This document shows positions 1-8,886 of a DNA stretch of 21,636 bases, piece after piece. The notes beneath the pieces are model-generated. The model searched no databases, was not told where the DNA came from, and saw only the letters and a program-made list of their open reading frames with translations. The stretch comes from a bacterium (GTDB taxonomy: Bacteria > UBA6262). The stretch lies in assembly GCA_028716025.1 (NCBI GenBank), contig JAQUQP010000013.1:1-21636 (forward strand). Reading direction: 5' to 3'. The position numbers and the translations under genes are program-made. How positions within the stretch are numbered: position 1 is the stretch's first letter; each line of letters starts with the position of its first letter.

Positions 1-342
1 AGTAATACGGAAATAAATATATTTGGCAACGGAAAGCAGTTGCGCGACTATGTATTTGTCGGGGATGTGGTCAGAGCTAATCTGCTGGGATTGAAGAAAG
101 GCGTGAATGAGATAATTAATATCGGTACCCAGCAAGCTTCCAGCGTCAATACGTTGTTTGACGAATTGTCAGCGATCACCGGGTATAGCCAGAAAGCGGT
201 CTATAAGCCGCCGCGACTTGGAGAACTGCAAAAAAGCTTCCTGAATACCGCCAAAGCTAGGAAAATCCTTGGTTGGCAGTCCACAGTTAATTTTAAAGAG
301 GGATTGGCCAAAACCGTGGAATACTTTAGAAATTATCGATAA
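1..342 (+). CDS. NAD-dependent nucleotide-sugar epimerase/dehydratase, UDP-glucose 4-epimerase-like (C-terminal part; 5' end outside window)
   Basis: The reading frame is open from base 1 to a TAA at 340-342, so only the last 113 residues are present and the start lies upstream of the window. The segment carries the extended-SDR C-terminal pattern: 'FGNGKQLRDYVFVGDVV' (the substrate-side R-D-Y-V-x-V-x-D-V signature), then 'NIGTQQASSV', 'P.RLGELQKSFLNTAKARKILGW' and a final helix 'FKEGLAKTVEYFRNY'. This pattern is shared by GalE-like UDP-hexose 4-epimerases and related nucleotide-sugar dehydratases. The Rossmann NAD site and the Tyr-x-x-x-Lys catalytic pair would be in the missing part, so the exact substrate cannot be told. 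It lies 24 nt upstream of a sugar nucleotidyltransferase on the same strand, which supports a role in making activated sugars for a surface polysaccharide or LPS. Confidence 0.88.
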   Translation, partial: SNTEINIFGNGKQLRDYVFVGDVVRANLLGLKKGVNEIINIGTQQASSVNTLFDELSAITGYSQKAVYKPPRLGELQKSFLNTAKARKILGWQSTVNFKEGLAKTVEYFRNYR

Positions 343-366
343 CACAACGCGAAATGGAGGAAAATT

Positions 367-1422
367 GTGAAAGCATTGATCCTGATTGGCGGATTAGGCA
401 CTAGGCTGCGTCCATTTACTTGCAATACTCCTAAACCATTATTGCCTATTGTCAATAAGCCTTTTTTGCTTTATCAGATCGAACTATTGAAAAAATATGG
501 CATTAAAGAAGTGATCTTCTGTTTAGCCTATCTTTCGCATACTTTTGAAAATCATTTTGGCAATGGTTCAAAATACGGGATAAAAATACATTATGTACAT
601 GAACATGATCCTCTCGGGACTGGTGGCGCGATCAAAAATGCGCAAAAATATATTGATAGCCAGGTGTTGATCTTTAATGGTGATGTTTTAATGGATATTG
701 ATATTGAAGCTATGTGCCGTTATCATACAAAAAATAAGGCCAAAGCGACTATCGCATTGACCAGGGTTAAGGATCCTACCATATTTGGCTTGGTGGAGAC
801 GGCCAAGAATGGACGAATTGAAAGGTTCTTGGAAAAGCCAAGCTGGGATGAGGTCACCTGCAATACGATTAATGCTGGAGTATATATATTTGAGCCCGAG
901 GTTTTATCCTTAATTCCACAGGGGATCAATTATTCAGTGGAGCGGGGATTGTTCCCCAATTTGCTGTCTACTAATGAAAAGCTCTTTGGTTTTATTAATA
1001 CCAGTTATTGGATCGATATAGGCACTATTGAAAAGTATTTACAGGTCCATTTTGACATAATTGACGGTATTGCCGGAGCTAGTATTGAGGGCCGAAAAAC
1101 AGGCAAGAATGTCTGGCAAGGAAGCAATAGTTTTATCAGTAAGGACGCTATGGTAGACGGTAAACTGGTAATGGGGAATAAAGCCAGGATCGAGGAATTT
1201 GCCCAGATCAACGGGAAAGTTACCTTAGGAAACGGCGTAATAATACGCAAAGGCGCTATTTTGAATGATTGCGTGGTTCATGATCATACAGAAGTGGGAG
1301 AAGGGGCCAGGTTGGAAAAATGCCTGGTCGGCAAACAGTGTATCATTGAGCCGCACACTTCTTTGAGCCCTGGCGCAGCCTTAGCTGACCATTCGATCCT
1401 GAAGAAATACAGTAAACTATAA
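367..1422 (+). CDS. Sugar-1-phosphate nucleotidyltransferase (mannose-1-phosphate guanylyltransferase-like) with C-terminal left-handed beta-helix
   Basis: 351 residues with a GTG start; a TGGAGG Shine-Dalgarno at 355-360 lies 6 nt before it. The N-terminus has the nucleotidyltransferase signature 'GGLGTRLRP' followed by 'PKPLLPIVNKP' (about residues 8-32), then 'GTGGAI' and the metal-binding 'NGDVLMDID' near residue 105. The last ~110 residues contain isoleucine/valine-spaced hexapeptide-like turns ('VTLGNGVIIRKGAILNDCVV'), that is, a left-handed beta-helix as in GDP-mannose pyrophosphorylases and some glucose-1-phosphate thymidylyl/uridylyltransferases. The enzyme joins NTP and a hexose-1-phosphate to give an NDP-sugar and pyrophosphate in the cytoplasm. 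The phosphomannomutase downstream suggests mannose-1-P as substrate, but nucleotide and sugar specificity are inference. A diverged paralogue lies at 2922-3959. Confidence 0.88.
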   Translation: MKALILIGGLGTRLRPFTCNTPKPLLPIVNKPFLLYQIELLKKYGIKEVIFCLAYLSHTFENHFGNGSKYGIKIHYVHEHDPLGTGGAIKNAQKYIDSQVLIFNGDVLMDIDIEAMCRYHTKNKAKATIALTRVKDPTIFGLVETAKNGRIERFLEKPSWDEVTCNTINAGVYIFEPEVLSLIPQGINYSVERGLFPNLLSTNEKLFGFINTSYWIDIGTIEKYLQVHFDIIDGIAGASIEGRKTGKNVWQGSNSFISKDAMVDGKLVMGNKARIEEFAQINGKVTLGNGVIIRKGAILNDCVVHDHTEVGEGARLEKCLVGKQCIIEPHTSLSPGAALADHSILKKYSKL

Positions 1423-1426
1423 GATC

Positions 1427-1450
1427 AGCTCTAAAGCTGTATAGCTGTAA
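1427..1450. repeat. Short tandem array, three 8-nt units
   Basis: Three head-to-tail octamers, AGCTCTAA, AGCTGTAT and AGCTGTAA, fill most of the gap between the nucleotidyltransferase and the mutase gene. They resemble the 7-nt arrays elsewhere in this window in size and intergenic placement but have an 8-nt period. Confidence 0.6.
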
Positions 1451-1463
1451 AGAAACAAAATCT

Positions 1464-1471
1464 GGGGGGGG
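1464..1471 (+). promoter_or_regulatory. Poly-G tract (G8) acting as the ribosome-binding region of the TTG-started mutase
   Basis: A run of eight G ends 5 nt before the TTG at 1477 and is the only purine-rich Shine-Dalgarno candidate there. Other genes in this window mostly use AAGGAGG or GGAGG. A homopolymer here would change SD-to-start spacing if it slipped. Confidence 0.5.
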
Positions 1472-1476
1472 TAGTA

Positions 1477-2892
1477 TTGGTTACAGAAATTAGGTTCGGC
1501 ACTGATGGCTGGCGCGGGGTAATTGCCCGCGATTTTACTTTTAATAATGTCCGTCTGGTCACACAATCCATCAGTGATTATTTAAATAAACTGCCGTCCG
1601 CTGTCTGCCGTCCGCTGACTGTTCTTGTCGGCTATGATTGCCGTTTTTTATCCAAAGAATATGCCTCTGCCGTTGCTGAAGTATTATCAGGTAATGGTTT
1701 CATGGTTTTATTGAGCGACCAGGCAGCGCCGACGCCGGCTATTTCTTATAACGTAGTGAACAGAAAAGCGGCTGGGGCGATAATCATTACCGCCAGCCAT
1801 AATCCCTATGAATTCAACGGCCTAAAATTTAAAACAGCTCAAGGCGCTTCAGCTCACCCGGAAGTGACCAGATTGTTTGAACAATCTCTCCACCAGGCTT
1901 ATATCCGGCGAGATCAAAAGGGCATCAAGAAGATCAATCTTAAGAAGAGCTACTTAAAACATCTTGAGAGTATGGTAGATATAAAAAAGATCCGCCAGCG
2001 GAAAATGAGCATAGTTATTGACCCGCTTTTCGGCGCCGGTCAGGATTGCCTGGAAGATTTATTGGCAGGAGGATCTCTTAAGCTGGCTTCGATCAATAAT
2101 AATCATGATCCTCTTTTTGGGGGTATCCATCCTGAACCGATAGCTGTCAATCTGGGCCCGTTAATGACGGCGGTAAAAAAGAATAAAGCTGATATAGGTA
2201 TCGCCCTGGACGGAGATGCTGACCGCATAGGACTGGTAGACAGCCAGGGTGTTTTTGTAAATTCCCACCAAATATTTTCTCTCCTGCTGTTACACTTAAT
2301 AAAGAATAAAAAGAAAAAGGGAGCAGTAGTTAAAACTATTTCCGGGACTTGTTTGATCGAACGGATCTGCCGGAAATATAATTTGAAAATGCATGAGACC
2401 CCGATCGGGTTTAAATATATTGGGGATATTATGCTGAAAGAAAATGTTCTCGTTGGGGGAGAAGAGAGCGGAGGGATCGGTTTTAGCGGTCATATTCCTG
2501 AGCGGGATGCTCTCTTAAGTGCACTGTATATATTGGAAATGATGGCAATGACCGGCCAAAGCCTGGTTGGCCTGAAGAAAGAACTTTTTGCCGAATTTGG
2601 CATGTCCTGTTATGATCGTATTGACTTGAAATTAGGCCATACGCATCATCATCATATCAATAAGAAAGAGTTTTCCGGGAAAATAGCCGGTATTGTATGT
2701 TCTTTGCCATCGGTAAAAGAAGTGAAGGACTATGATGGGGTCAAGATCATGTTTGACGATTCCAGCTGGTTGCTTTTGCGGCCATCTGGTACTGAACCAG
2801 TAGTCCGGATCTATGCGGAAGCGGATAACAAGCCTAAGGTCAAGAAATTAATTGACTTGGGCCGAAAATTGGTGTACAAAATACAAACTTAG
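1477..2892 (+). CDS. Phosphomannomutase/phosphoglucomutase (alpha-D-phosphohexomutase superfamily)
   Basis: 471 residues, close to the usual 450-480. All four active-site loops are present: phosphoserine loop 'TASHNP' (T105-P110, catalytic Ser107), metal loop 'DGDADR' (245-250), sugar-binding 'GEESGG' (328-333) and phosphate-binding 'RPSGTEPVVR' from R435. It interconverts hexose 6- and 1-phosphates (mannose or glucose), feeding the flanking nucleotidyltransferases. The TTG start is chosen because the product then begins 'MVTEIRFGTDGWRG', the canonical N-terminus, and no other start in frame gives it. Two oddities: residues 39-47 (LPSAVCRPL) are encoded by a tandem repeat at 1591-1618, and residues 388-393 form a histidine-rich loop (H-T-H-H-H-H). 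Mannose versus glucose preference cannot be decided from sequence. Confidence 0.93.
   Translation: MVTEIRFGTDGWRGVIARDFTFNNVRLVTQSISDYLNKLPSAVCRPLTVLVGYDCRFLSKEYASAVAEVLSGNGFMVLLSDQAAPTPAISYNVVNRKAAGAIIITASHNPYEFNGLKFKTAQGASAHPEVTRLFEQSLHQAYIRRDQKGIKKINLKKSYLKHLESMVDIKKIRQRKMSIVIDPLFGAGQDCLEDLLAGGSLKLASINNNHDPLFGGIHPEPIAVNLGPLMTAVKKNKADIGIALDGDADRIGLVDSQGVFVNSHQIFSLLLLHLIKNKKKKGAVVKTISGTCLIERICRKYNLKMHETPIGFKYIGDIMLKENVLVGGEESGGIGFSGHIPERDALLSALYILEMMAMTGQSLVGLKKELFAEFGMSCYDRIDLKLGHTHHHHINKKEFSGKIAGIVCSLPSVKEVKDYDGVKIMFDDSSWLLLRPSGTEPVVRIYAEADNKPKVKKLIDLGRKLVYKIQT
1591..1618. repeat. Intragenic 14-bp tandem duplication, readable as four heptamers
   Basis: CTGCCGTCCGCTG occurs at 1591-1603 and again at 1605-1617. 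Each 14-bp copy splits into related heptamers (CTGCCGT and CCGCTGT/A). It encodes residues 39-47 of the mutase, the loop between the first helix ('SDYLNK') and the strand 'TVLVGYD'. Confidence 0.75.
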
Positions 2893-2921
2893 CCAAAAAA
2901 GCATCTTAGATAGAGGTTTAC

Positions 2922-3959
2922 ATGAAAGCAATGGTTATGGCTGCAGGGGTAGGGACACGCTTGCGTCCGCTTACCCATTTTATACCTAAACCGATGATCC
3001 CTATCGTCAATAAACCGGCACTGGAACATACGCTGGAATTGCTTAAAAAACATAACTTTGACGAAGTGGTCATTAACCTGCATTCACATCCGGAAATGAT
3101 CAAAAAATATTTCGGAGATGGACAGCGTTATGGGGTTAAAATACATTATTCGCAGGAGAAAACACTGTTAGGAACGGCCGGAGGAGTGAAAAGAGCCGAG
3201 AAATATCTTGATAATACTTTTGTGGTGATGAGCGGAGATGGCCTCACTGATATTGATCTAACCCGGGTACTGGAGTTCCATAAAAAGAAAAAGTCCCTGG
3301 CGACCATGGTTTTAAAGAAGGTAGATGCCAGGTTTGACTATGGCGTGACCTTGATCGATCGGAATAATCGGATTAAGAAATTTATTGAGAAACCGGCGTG
3401 GAGCGATGTTTTTGCCAATACAGTGAATACCGGTATTTATTTTTTTGAGCCGGAGATATTTAAGTATATACCAAAAAACAAATTTTATGATTTTGGCCGG
3501 GATGTCTGGCCTTTATTGCTGGCCAGAAAAAAACCGCTCTTCGGTTTTGAAATGAATTCGTACTGGTGCGATATCGGGAATCTGCAAGAGTATAAGCGGG
3601 CTGAGAAAAATGCCTTGGAAGGTGCCGTAAAAGTAAAGATCCCCGGCAAGATTATGAAAAAGAGTATCTGGGTGGGTGAGAACACTTTTATTCATCCCCA
3701 GGTTAAAATTAACGGGCCGGTAGTGATCGGCAGTAACTGCCAAATAGAAAAAGGAGTAACCATAAACAGCTTCACTACGATCGGGAATAACAATATAATT
3801 GAAGAAGGAGCAGTGCTCAGTGATTGTATACTCTGGTCCGGTGTGCATGTGGCTAAAGGAGTGCAGTTGCGTAACTGTGTCATCGGGAACCAGGCCACGA
3901 TCAGCGAAAATATCTCTGTTTTTGAAGGTTCAGTGATCAATATAGATGAAAAAAAATAA
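2922..3959 (+). CDS. Sugar-1-phosphate nucleotidyltransferase (mannose-1-phosphate guanylyltransferase-like), second paralogue
   Basis: 345 residues; ATG with AGAGG at 2912-2916, 5 nt upstream. The N-terminal catalytic domain carries '[10 protein letters not shown]', '[11 protein letters not shown]', '[12 protein letters not shown]' and the metal site '[10 protein letters not shown]'. The C-terminus has left-handed beta-helix turns ('[15 protein letters not shown]', '[17 protein letters not shown]'). The wording of the first 100 residues ([25 protein letters not shown]) recalls the N-terminal half of the fused nucleotidyltransferase-phosphomannomutase proteins known from cyanobacteria and some other bacteria; here the mutase is a separate gene 29 nt upstream. 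It probably makes an NDP-sugar, GDP-mannose being the favoured guess. It is clearly related to the 367-1422 product but differs at the Asp loop (GDGLTD against GDVLMD), so the two may use different sugars. Confidence 0.88.
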   Translation: MKAMVMAAGVGTRLRPLTHFIPKPMIPIVNKPALEHTLELLKKHNFDEVVINLHSHPEMIKKYFGDGQRYGVKIHYSQEKTLLGTAGGVKRAEKYLDNTFVVMSGDGLTDIDLTRVLEFHKKKKSLATMVLKKVDARFDYGVTLIDRNNRIKKFIEKPAWSDVFANTVNTGIYFFEPEIFKYIPKNKFYDFGRDVWPLLLARKKPLFGFEMNSYWCDIGNLQEYKRAEKNALEGAVKVKIPGKIMKKSIWVGENTFIHPQVKINGPVVIGSNCQIEKGVTINSFTTIGNNNIIEEGAVLSDCILWSGVHVAKGVQLRNCVIGNQATISENISVFEGSVINIDEKK

Positions 3960-3979
3960 AAATACTCAAGGAGGAAATG

Positions 3980-5185
3980 ATGCACAGAGGAGATTTTGTT
4001 TTTACCAGTGAAAGTGTAACTGAGGGACATCCGGATAAGGTCTGTGACCAAATATCTGACGCGGTGGTGGATGAGATTTACCGTTTGGATCCGCCCAATA
4101 AGAATAATTTCCGCAGCCGGGTAGCGTGTGAGACATTTATTACCGTAGGGCTGGTAATCGTGGGTGGAGAAATAACTACTTCAGCTTATGTTGACCTGCC
4201 GCAATTAGTCCGTGGCGTCATAAAGGATATTGGATACACTGATGTCAAATATGGTTTTAATTATGAATCCTGCGCTATTTTGAACGCGATCGGTAAACAA
4301 TCCCCGGATATAGCCCAGGGTGTAGGGCGTAAAGGTAAAGTAATTGGCGCTGGAGACCAGGGATTAATGATCGGCTATGCCTGTAATGAAACTCCGGAAT
4401 TGATGCCTATGCCTATAATGTTGGCCCATAGTCTTTCCAGAAGGCTGGCTGAAGTCAGGAAAAAGAAGATCCTGTCCTATCTTGGCCCTGATGGAAAATC
4501 ACAAGTAACGATACGCTATGAGAACAAAAAACCAGTGGCTGTTGATAAGATCGTTGTGTCCAGCCAGCATACTGAAGAAGCCTTGGATAAGAAAACCGAT
4601 AATATGGCTAACTGGTCAAAAGATGAGATAATTGAATCGGTTATTAAGCCAGTAATCCCGGCGCGTTTGCTTAAAAATTTTAAATGGAAGGAAGATTGCT
4701 TTATTAATCCGACCGGCAGATTCCTGATCGGCGGGCCGCAATCTGATACAGGCATGACTGGCCGCAAAATAATCGTGGATACCTATGGCGGAATGGCTGC
4801 TCATGGCGGCGGGGCATTCTCCGGTAAAGATGCGACTAAAGTAGATCGCAGCGCTACGTATATGGCCCGCTACATTGCCAAAAACGTGGTAGCCAGCGGT
4901 TTGGCCGAGAGGTGCACGGTCCAATTAGCGTATGCTATCGGTGTCCCTGAGCCAGTCAGTGTGATGGTAGATACTATGGGTACTAGTACGGTCGATGAAG
5001 CTAAGATTGAAAAAGCAGTGATCAAGAATTTCCGCATGGATCCCCGCGGGATCATTGATACACTTGAGCTTTACAAACCAATATTCCGGAAAACCGCCAG
5101 TTATGGTCATTTTGGCCGTAATGAAAGCGAGTTTACCTGGGAACGGACAGACAAAGCCGAAGCGATCAGAAAAGACGCGAAGTAA
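3980..5185 (+). CDS. metK: S-adenosylmethionine synthetase (methionine adenosyltransferase)
   Basis: 401 residues from this start, near the family length of 380-400. It makes SAM from methionine and ATP in the cytoplasm. Family marks are '[24 protein letters not shown]' split over residues 9-32 (ATP/Mg site), '[12 protein letters not shown]' (from about 123), the P-loop-like 'GGGAFSGKD' (about 276-284), '[16 protein letters not shown]' and '[10 protein letters not shown]'. Two ATGs are adjacent at 3977 and 3980. AAGGAGG at 3968-3974 sits 2 nt from the first and 5 nt from the second, so 3980 is preferred. It is 17-20 nt downstream of the nucleotidyltransferase and 46 nt upstream of ahcY, so the two SAM-cycle enzymes are probably cotranscribed. 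The 5' gap is too short for a SAM riboswitch. Confidence 0.97.
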   Translation: MHRGDFVFTSESVTEGHPDKVCDQISDAVVDEIYRLDPPNKNNFRSRVACETFITVGLVIVGGEITTSAYVDLPQLVRGVIKDIGYTDVKYGFNYESCAILNAIGKQSPDIAQGVGRKGKVIGAGDQGLMIGYACNETPELMPMPIMLAHSLSRRLAEVRKKKILSYLGPDGKSQVTIRYENKKPVAVDKIVVSSQHTEEALDKKTDNMANWSKDEIIESVIKPVIPARLLKNFKWKEDCFINPTGRFLIGGPQSDTGMTGRKIIVDTYGGMAAHGGGAFSGKDATKVDRSATYMARYIAKNVVASGLAERCTVQLAYAIGVPEPVSVMVDTMGTSTVDEAKIEKAVIKNFRMDPRGIIDTLELYKPIFRKTASYGHFGRNESEFTWERTDKAEAIRKDAK

Positions 5186-5192
5186 TTAATAG

Positions 5193-6488
<1,296 letters not shown>

Positions 6489-6493
6489 GAACG

Positions 6494-6521
6494 GTTCATA
6501 GTTAATTGTGCATAGTTGATC
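6494..6521. repeat. Degenerate heptamer array (four units, consensus GTTSATA)
   Basis: Four consecutive 7-nt units, GTTCATA, GTTAATT, GTGCATA and GTTGATC. The consensus is the reverse complement of the perfect TATCAAC array at 8921-8948; compared in inverted orientation, 22 of 28 positions agree. It lies in the gap between ahcY and the lipoprotein gene. Confidence 0.65.
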
Positions 6522-6539
6522 GAAAAAACTATAAAATCG

Positions 6540-6569
6540 TTTACAATTTAGGTGTTTTTATGATATAGA
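6540..6569 (+). promoter_or_regulatory. Weak sigma70-type promoter candidate for the lipoprotein/porV-like operon
   Basis: TTTACA (6540-6545) and TATAGA (6564-6569) are separated by 18 nt, matching consensus at 5 and 4 of 6 positions. A better -10 (TATGAT, 6559-6564) is too close to this -35. The 117-nt gap after ahcY makes a promoter here likely, but the exact boxes are uncertain. Confidence 0.35.
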
Positions 6570-6605
6570 AGAAAAGGAAGTTAATTTTGGGAGAAGGAGG
6601 AAGTT

Positions 6606-7568
6606 ATGCTTGGTAAAAGTAAAATTATTGCTGTTTTTCTTATGTTACTGATGGTCATCAGCTTAGCTGGATGCAGTAAAACTACCAATATCTTCCGTTG
6701 GGCGCATAAGGGAGGTAGTGATACCAGCCAGGAATCCCTTTTGGCGGATGGGCAGGCTGCCCTAAGCAGTAAGGATTTTAGTGATGCGTTAACTTACTAC
6801 AACAAATTACTAGACCAGAATCCAAATGACTCTGAAGCATTGTATGGAAAAGCCCAAGCCTTGATCGGTTTAGGTGGATTAAGTTTAGCTGATTTGATCG
6901 CCAATGTAATAAAAGAAGCTCAAAATAATGGCACTTCCCCAGTTATCGCCAATAGTGAATTTGGTGCCTTTTTCAGCAAAACCAACTATGCATCTACTTC
7001 AGGGGATCTCTTACCTGAAAGTTTAAATCTCCCGCAATTGTATCATACTGCCATTGTGGTAGTACCTATATTGAAGCAAATAGCTGACGGCAATAGCAAC
7101 GGGGTTATCCCGGCGGATGATCCTGATGTTAATATTAACCTGGCTTTTTTTATGACTATTCAGGCAGTATGCCGTTTGCTGGATGATAATAAAGATACCA
7201 TCCCTGGGGGTACCGGAGACTTGGTACAAGTCCTAAAAGATTCTGAAGGCGGCGGTTGGAGCGTGATCTTGCCGGATGCCAGTGCTTTGACCTTATCTAA
7301 ACAGAGAGATTTAAGAGACCAAGCCCAAGCGGCAATTGATGACGAATTTGGCGTATCTTCTCCGGAAAGCTTGGGGGCGGTCAATTATCTGGAAAAGGCG
7401 ATAAATAAAATTAAAGCGAAAAACGGGTCACCTTTAATGGATCTTTGGGAAAATATTAATGACCTAAAAACTAGTATTAAGGACCAAATCGATACTAATG
7501 TCAATCCTAAAATGGACGCGTCGATTCCGGATATTGTCTGGCATCCGCGTGCTTCGCTAATACAATAA
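6606..7568 (+). CDS. TPR-containing predicted lipoprotein of unknown function
   Basis: 320 residues with a strong AAGGAGG (6594-6600) 5 nt before ATG. The N-terminus has a lysine, a hydrophobic run and a lipobox 'LAGC' with Cys23, so it is predicted to be lipidated and membrane-anchored. Residues about 44-90 form a tetratricopeptide-like pair of helices (ADGQAALSSKDFSDALTYYN, LLDQNPNDSEALYGKAQAL). The remaining ~230 residues are helical-looking and not recognised. The stop is 11 nt before a porV-like gene that has its own AAGGAGG, so the two are one transcription unit and may work together at the outer membrane. T9SS includes a TPR lipoprotein (SprE/PorW), but that protein is much larger; equivalence is only a guess. 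Confidence 0.85.
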   Translation: MLGKSKIIAVFLMLLMVISLAGCSKTTNIFRWAHKGGSDTSQESLLADGQAALSSKDFSDALTYYNKLLDQNPNDSEALYGKAQALIGLGGLSLADLIANVIKEAQNNGTSPVIANSEFGAFFSKTNYASTSGDLLPESLNLPQLYHTAIVVVPILKQIADGNSNGVIPADDPDVNINLAFFMTIQAVCRLLDDNKDTIPGGTGDLVQVLKDSEGGGWSVILPDASALTLSKQRDLRDQAQAAIDDEFGVSSPESLGAVNYLEKAINKIKAKNGSPLMDLWENINDLKTSIKDQIDTNVNPKMDASIPDIVWHPRASLIQ

Positions 7569-7579
7569 AGGAGGATAAA

Positions 7580-8788
7580 ATGAATAATTTTAAACGTGTG
7601 CTTTGGTTGTTGATGATCAGTTTGCTTATCCTCCCTGTATTGGCATGGGGTGGAGACAGGACGTTTATGATCAAAGGTATCAGACCGGTGGCAATGGGTG
7701 GAGCTTTCACTGCCATAGCTGATGATGCTAATGCGTTTTTCTATAACCCTGCAGGCTTGACACAAATACAAAAGTGGCAGCTGCAAATAGCCAGTTTACC
7801 GGTAACGGTAAGCAATGATACACTGGATCTGTATGAATGGGTAAGCGATAATAGGACCGAGCTTGAGAAATTCGATGAGCAAAGCTATGACACACAAGTC
7901 CGATTGATGAGTGATATCACTGACCGTGTTTCCAAGTTCAAAGTACATGTATCAGGCAGTATCCTGAATCCTAATTTTATTTCCGGCCCTATTGGATTAC
8001 GGAATAATTTAAAGTTGAATTTTGGTCTCGGTCTATTCAGTTTATTTGATGTGCGGGTGGGGGTTAATAACGGATTGCTCGTGCCAAATGTGGACATGAC
8101 TGGTAATGTTGACGTAGCCGGGATGGCTCCATTGGCGTTCAAAATGGAAAAAACGCCTTTTGACTTGCCTGGTTCTTTATCTTTGGCCGGCACGATCAAA
8201 GTACTTCGCCGTGGCAGGATCGAAGAACTAAGGAAATCGGTACTGGAATTTGAAGAATTTGATCCAGAGATCCAAGACGGTACTGGTGTTGGCTTGGATT
8301 TTGGTAGTTTGTACCAACTGAATGAACAATGGAATTTCGGTCTAATGGTGGCTGATATTTTTGGCACACCGGTTAAATATAGTCAGGTCACTTCTAATAA
8401 TATTACTAAACCGGAAACCACGGATATTATTAATCCCCGGATTAATGCCGGAGTGGCTTTCCGTCCAAAGAATTTATATTATTGGAAAAATAAGTTCTTA
8501 CCTTTGAGAAATCACTGGGTTTTTGCCGCTGATGTCACCGATATTACTAATACCGATGAGAAGTTGATGGGAGCGTCTTTCTTCAAGAAACTGCATCTGG
8601 GAGCTGAATACCAGACCAAGATGCTGGCGCTACGGGGTGGGTTTAACTCTGGTTACCCATCTTTTGGTTTTGGATTGAACCTCTGGTTGGTTAAACTGGA
8701 TTATGCTTTCTTTGGTGAGGAACTCGGGCTTTATGCCGGCCAGATCGCTGAATGGAACCATATGGTAGCTATGTCTATCGGTTTCTAA
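7580..8788 (+). CDS. PorV/UPF0164-like outer-membrane beta-barrel protein (FadL/OmpP1 superfamily)
   Basis: 402 residues; AAGGAGG at 7568-7574 is 5 nt before ATG. There is a signal peptide (about residues 1-23, hydrophobic core LLMISLLILPVLA) and, soon after, the hallmark 'AMGGAFTAIADDANAFFYNPAGL' region (read as two halves around ADD), typical of PorV/PorQ, UPF0164 and related FadL-like barrels. The rest alternates polar and hydrophobic residues as beta-strands, and the chain ends 'MVAMSIGF' with a terminal Phe, the usual BAM recognition pattern. In T9SS, PorV carries cargo from the translocon to the attachment complex. This motif also occurs in barrels unrelated to secretion, so the PorV role rests on the neighbouring SprA-like protein and T9SS-type cargo. 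It is cotranscribed with the upstream TPR lipoprotein. Confidence 0.82.
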   Translation: MNNFKRVLWLLMISLLILPVLAWGGDRTFMIKGIRPVAMGGAFTAIADDANAFFYNPAGLTQIQKWQLQIASLPVTVSNDTLDLYEWVSDNRTELEKFDEQSYDTQVRLMSDITDRVSKFKVHVSGSILNPNFISGPIGLRNNLKLNFGLGLFSLFDVRVGVNNGLLVPNVDMTGNVDVAGMAPLAFKMEKTPFDLPGSLSLAGTIKVLRRGRIEELRKSVLEFEEFDPEIQDGTGVGLDFGSLYQLNEQWNFGLMVADIFGTPVKYSQVTSNNITKPETTDIINPRINAGVAFRPKNLYYWKNKFLPLRNHWVFAADVTDITNTDEKLMGASFFKKLHLGAEYQTKMLALRGGFNSGYPSFGFGLNLWLVKLDYAFFGEELGLYAGQIAEWNHMVAMSIGF

Positions 8789-8800
8789 GGAGATTGATTA

Positions 8801-8829
8801 TTGTGACCAATAAAAAGGATCTGTAGAAT
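8801..8829 (+). promoter_or_regulatory. Promoter candidate for the M6 peptidase gene
   Basis: TTGTGA (8801-8806) and TAGAAT (8824-8829) are spaced by 17 nt (4 and 5 of 6 consensus matches). A start about 7 nt downstream would place the hairpin at 8830-8868 at the 5' end of the peptidase mRNA. No other promoter space exists between the hairpin and the TTG start. Confidence 0.4.
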
Positions 8830-8868
8830 AATAGAAAGGCCGTTTACTTAGTAAGCGGCCTTTCTATT
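8830..8868 (+). terminator. Strong hairpin, rho-independent terminator candidate after the porV-like gene
   Basis: Arms 8830-8847 and 8851-8868 form an 18-bp stem with one G-U pair and a 3-nt loop (TTA). The GC-rich core is AAGGCCG, and the 3' arm ends in T-rich CTTTCTATT. It sits 41 nt after the porV-like stop. The U-run is interrupted, so it may be an imperfect terminator, or a 5' leader hairpin of the downstream peptidase gene. Confidence 0.7.
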
Positions 8869-8886
8869 CATGTTTAGGAGCTATGA

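Noticed and set aside
3960..3979. Possible SAM riboswitch before metK, or SAH riboswitch before ahcY (5186-5231)
   Set aside because: The gaps (about 20 and 46 nt) are too short for known SAM or SAH riboswitches and show no paired elements.
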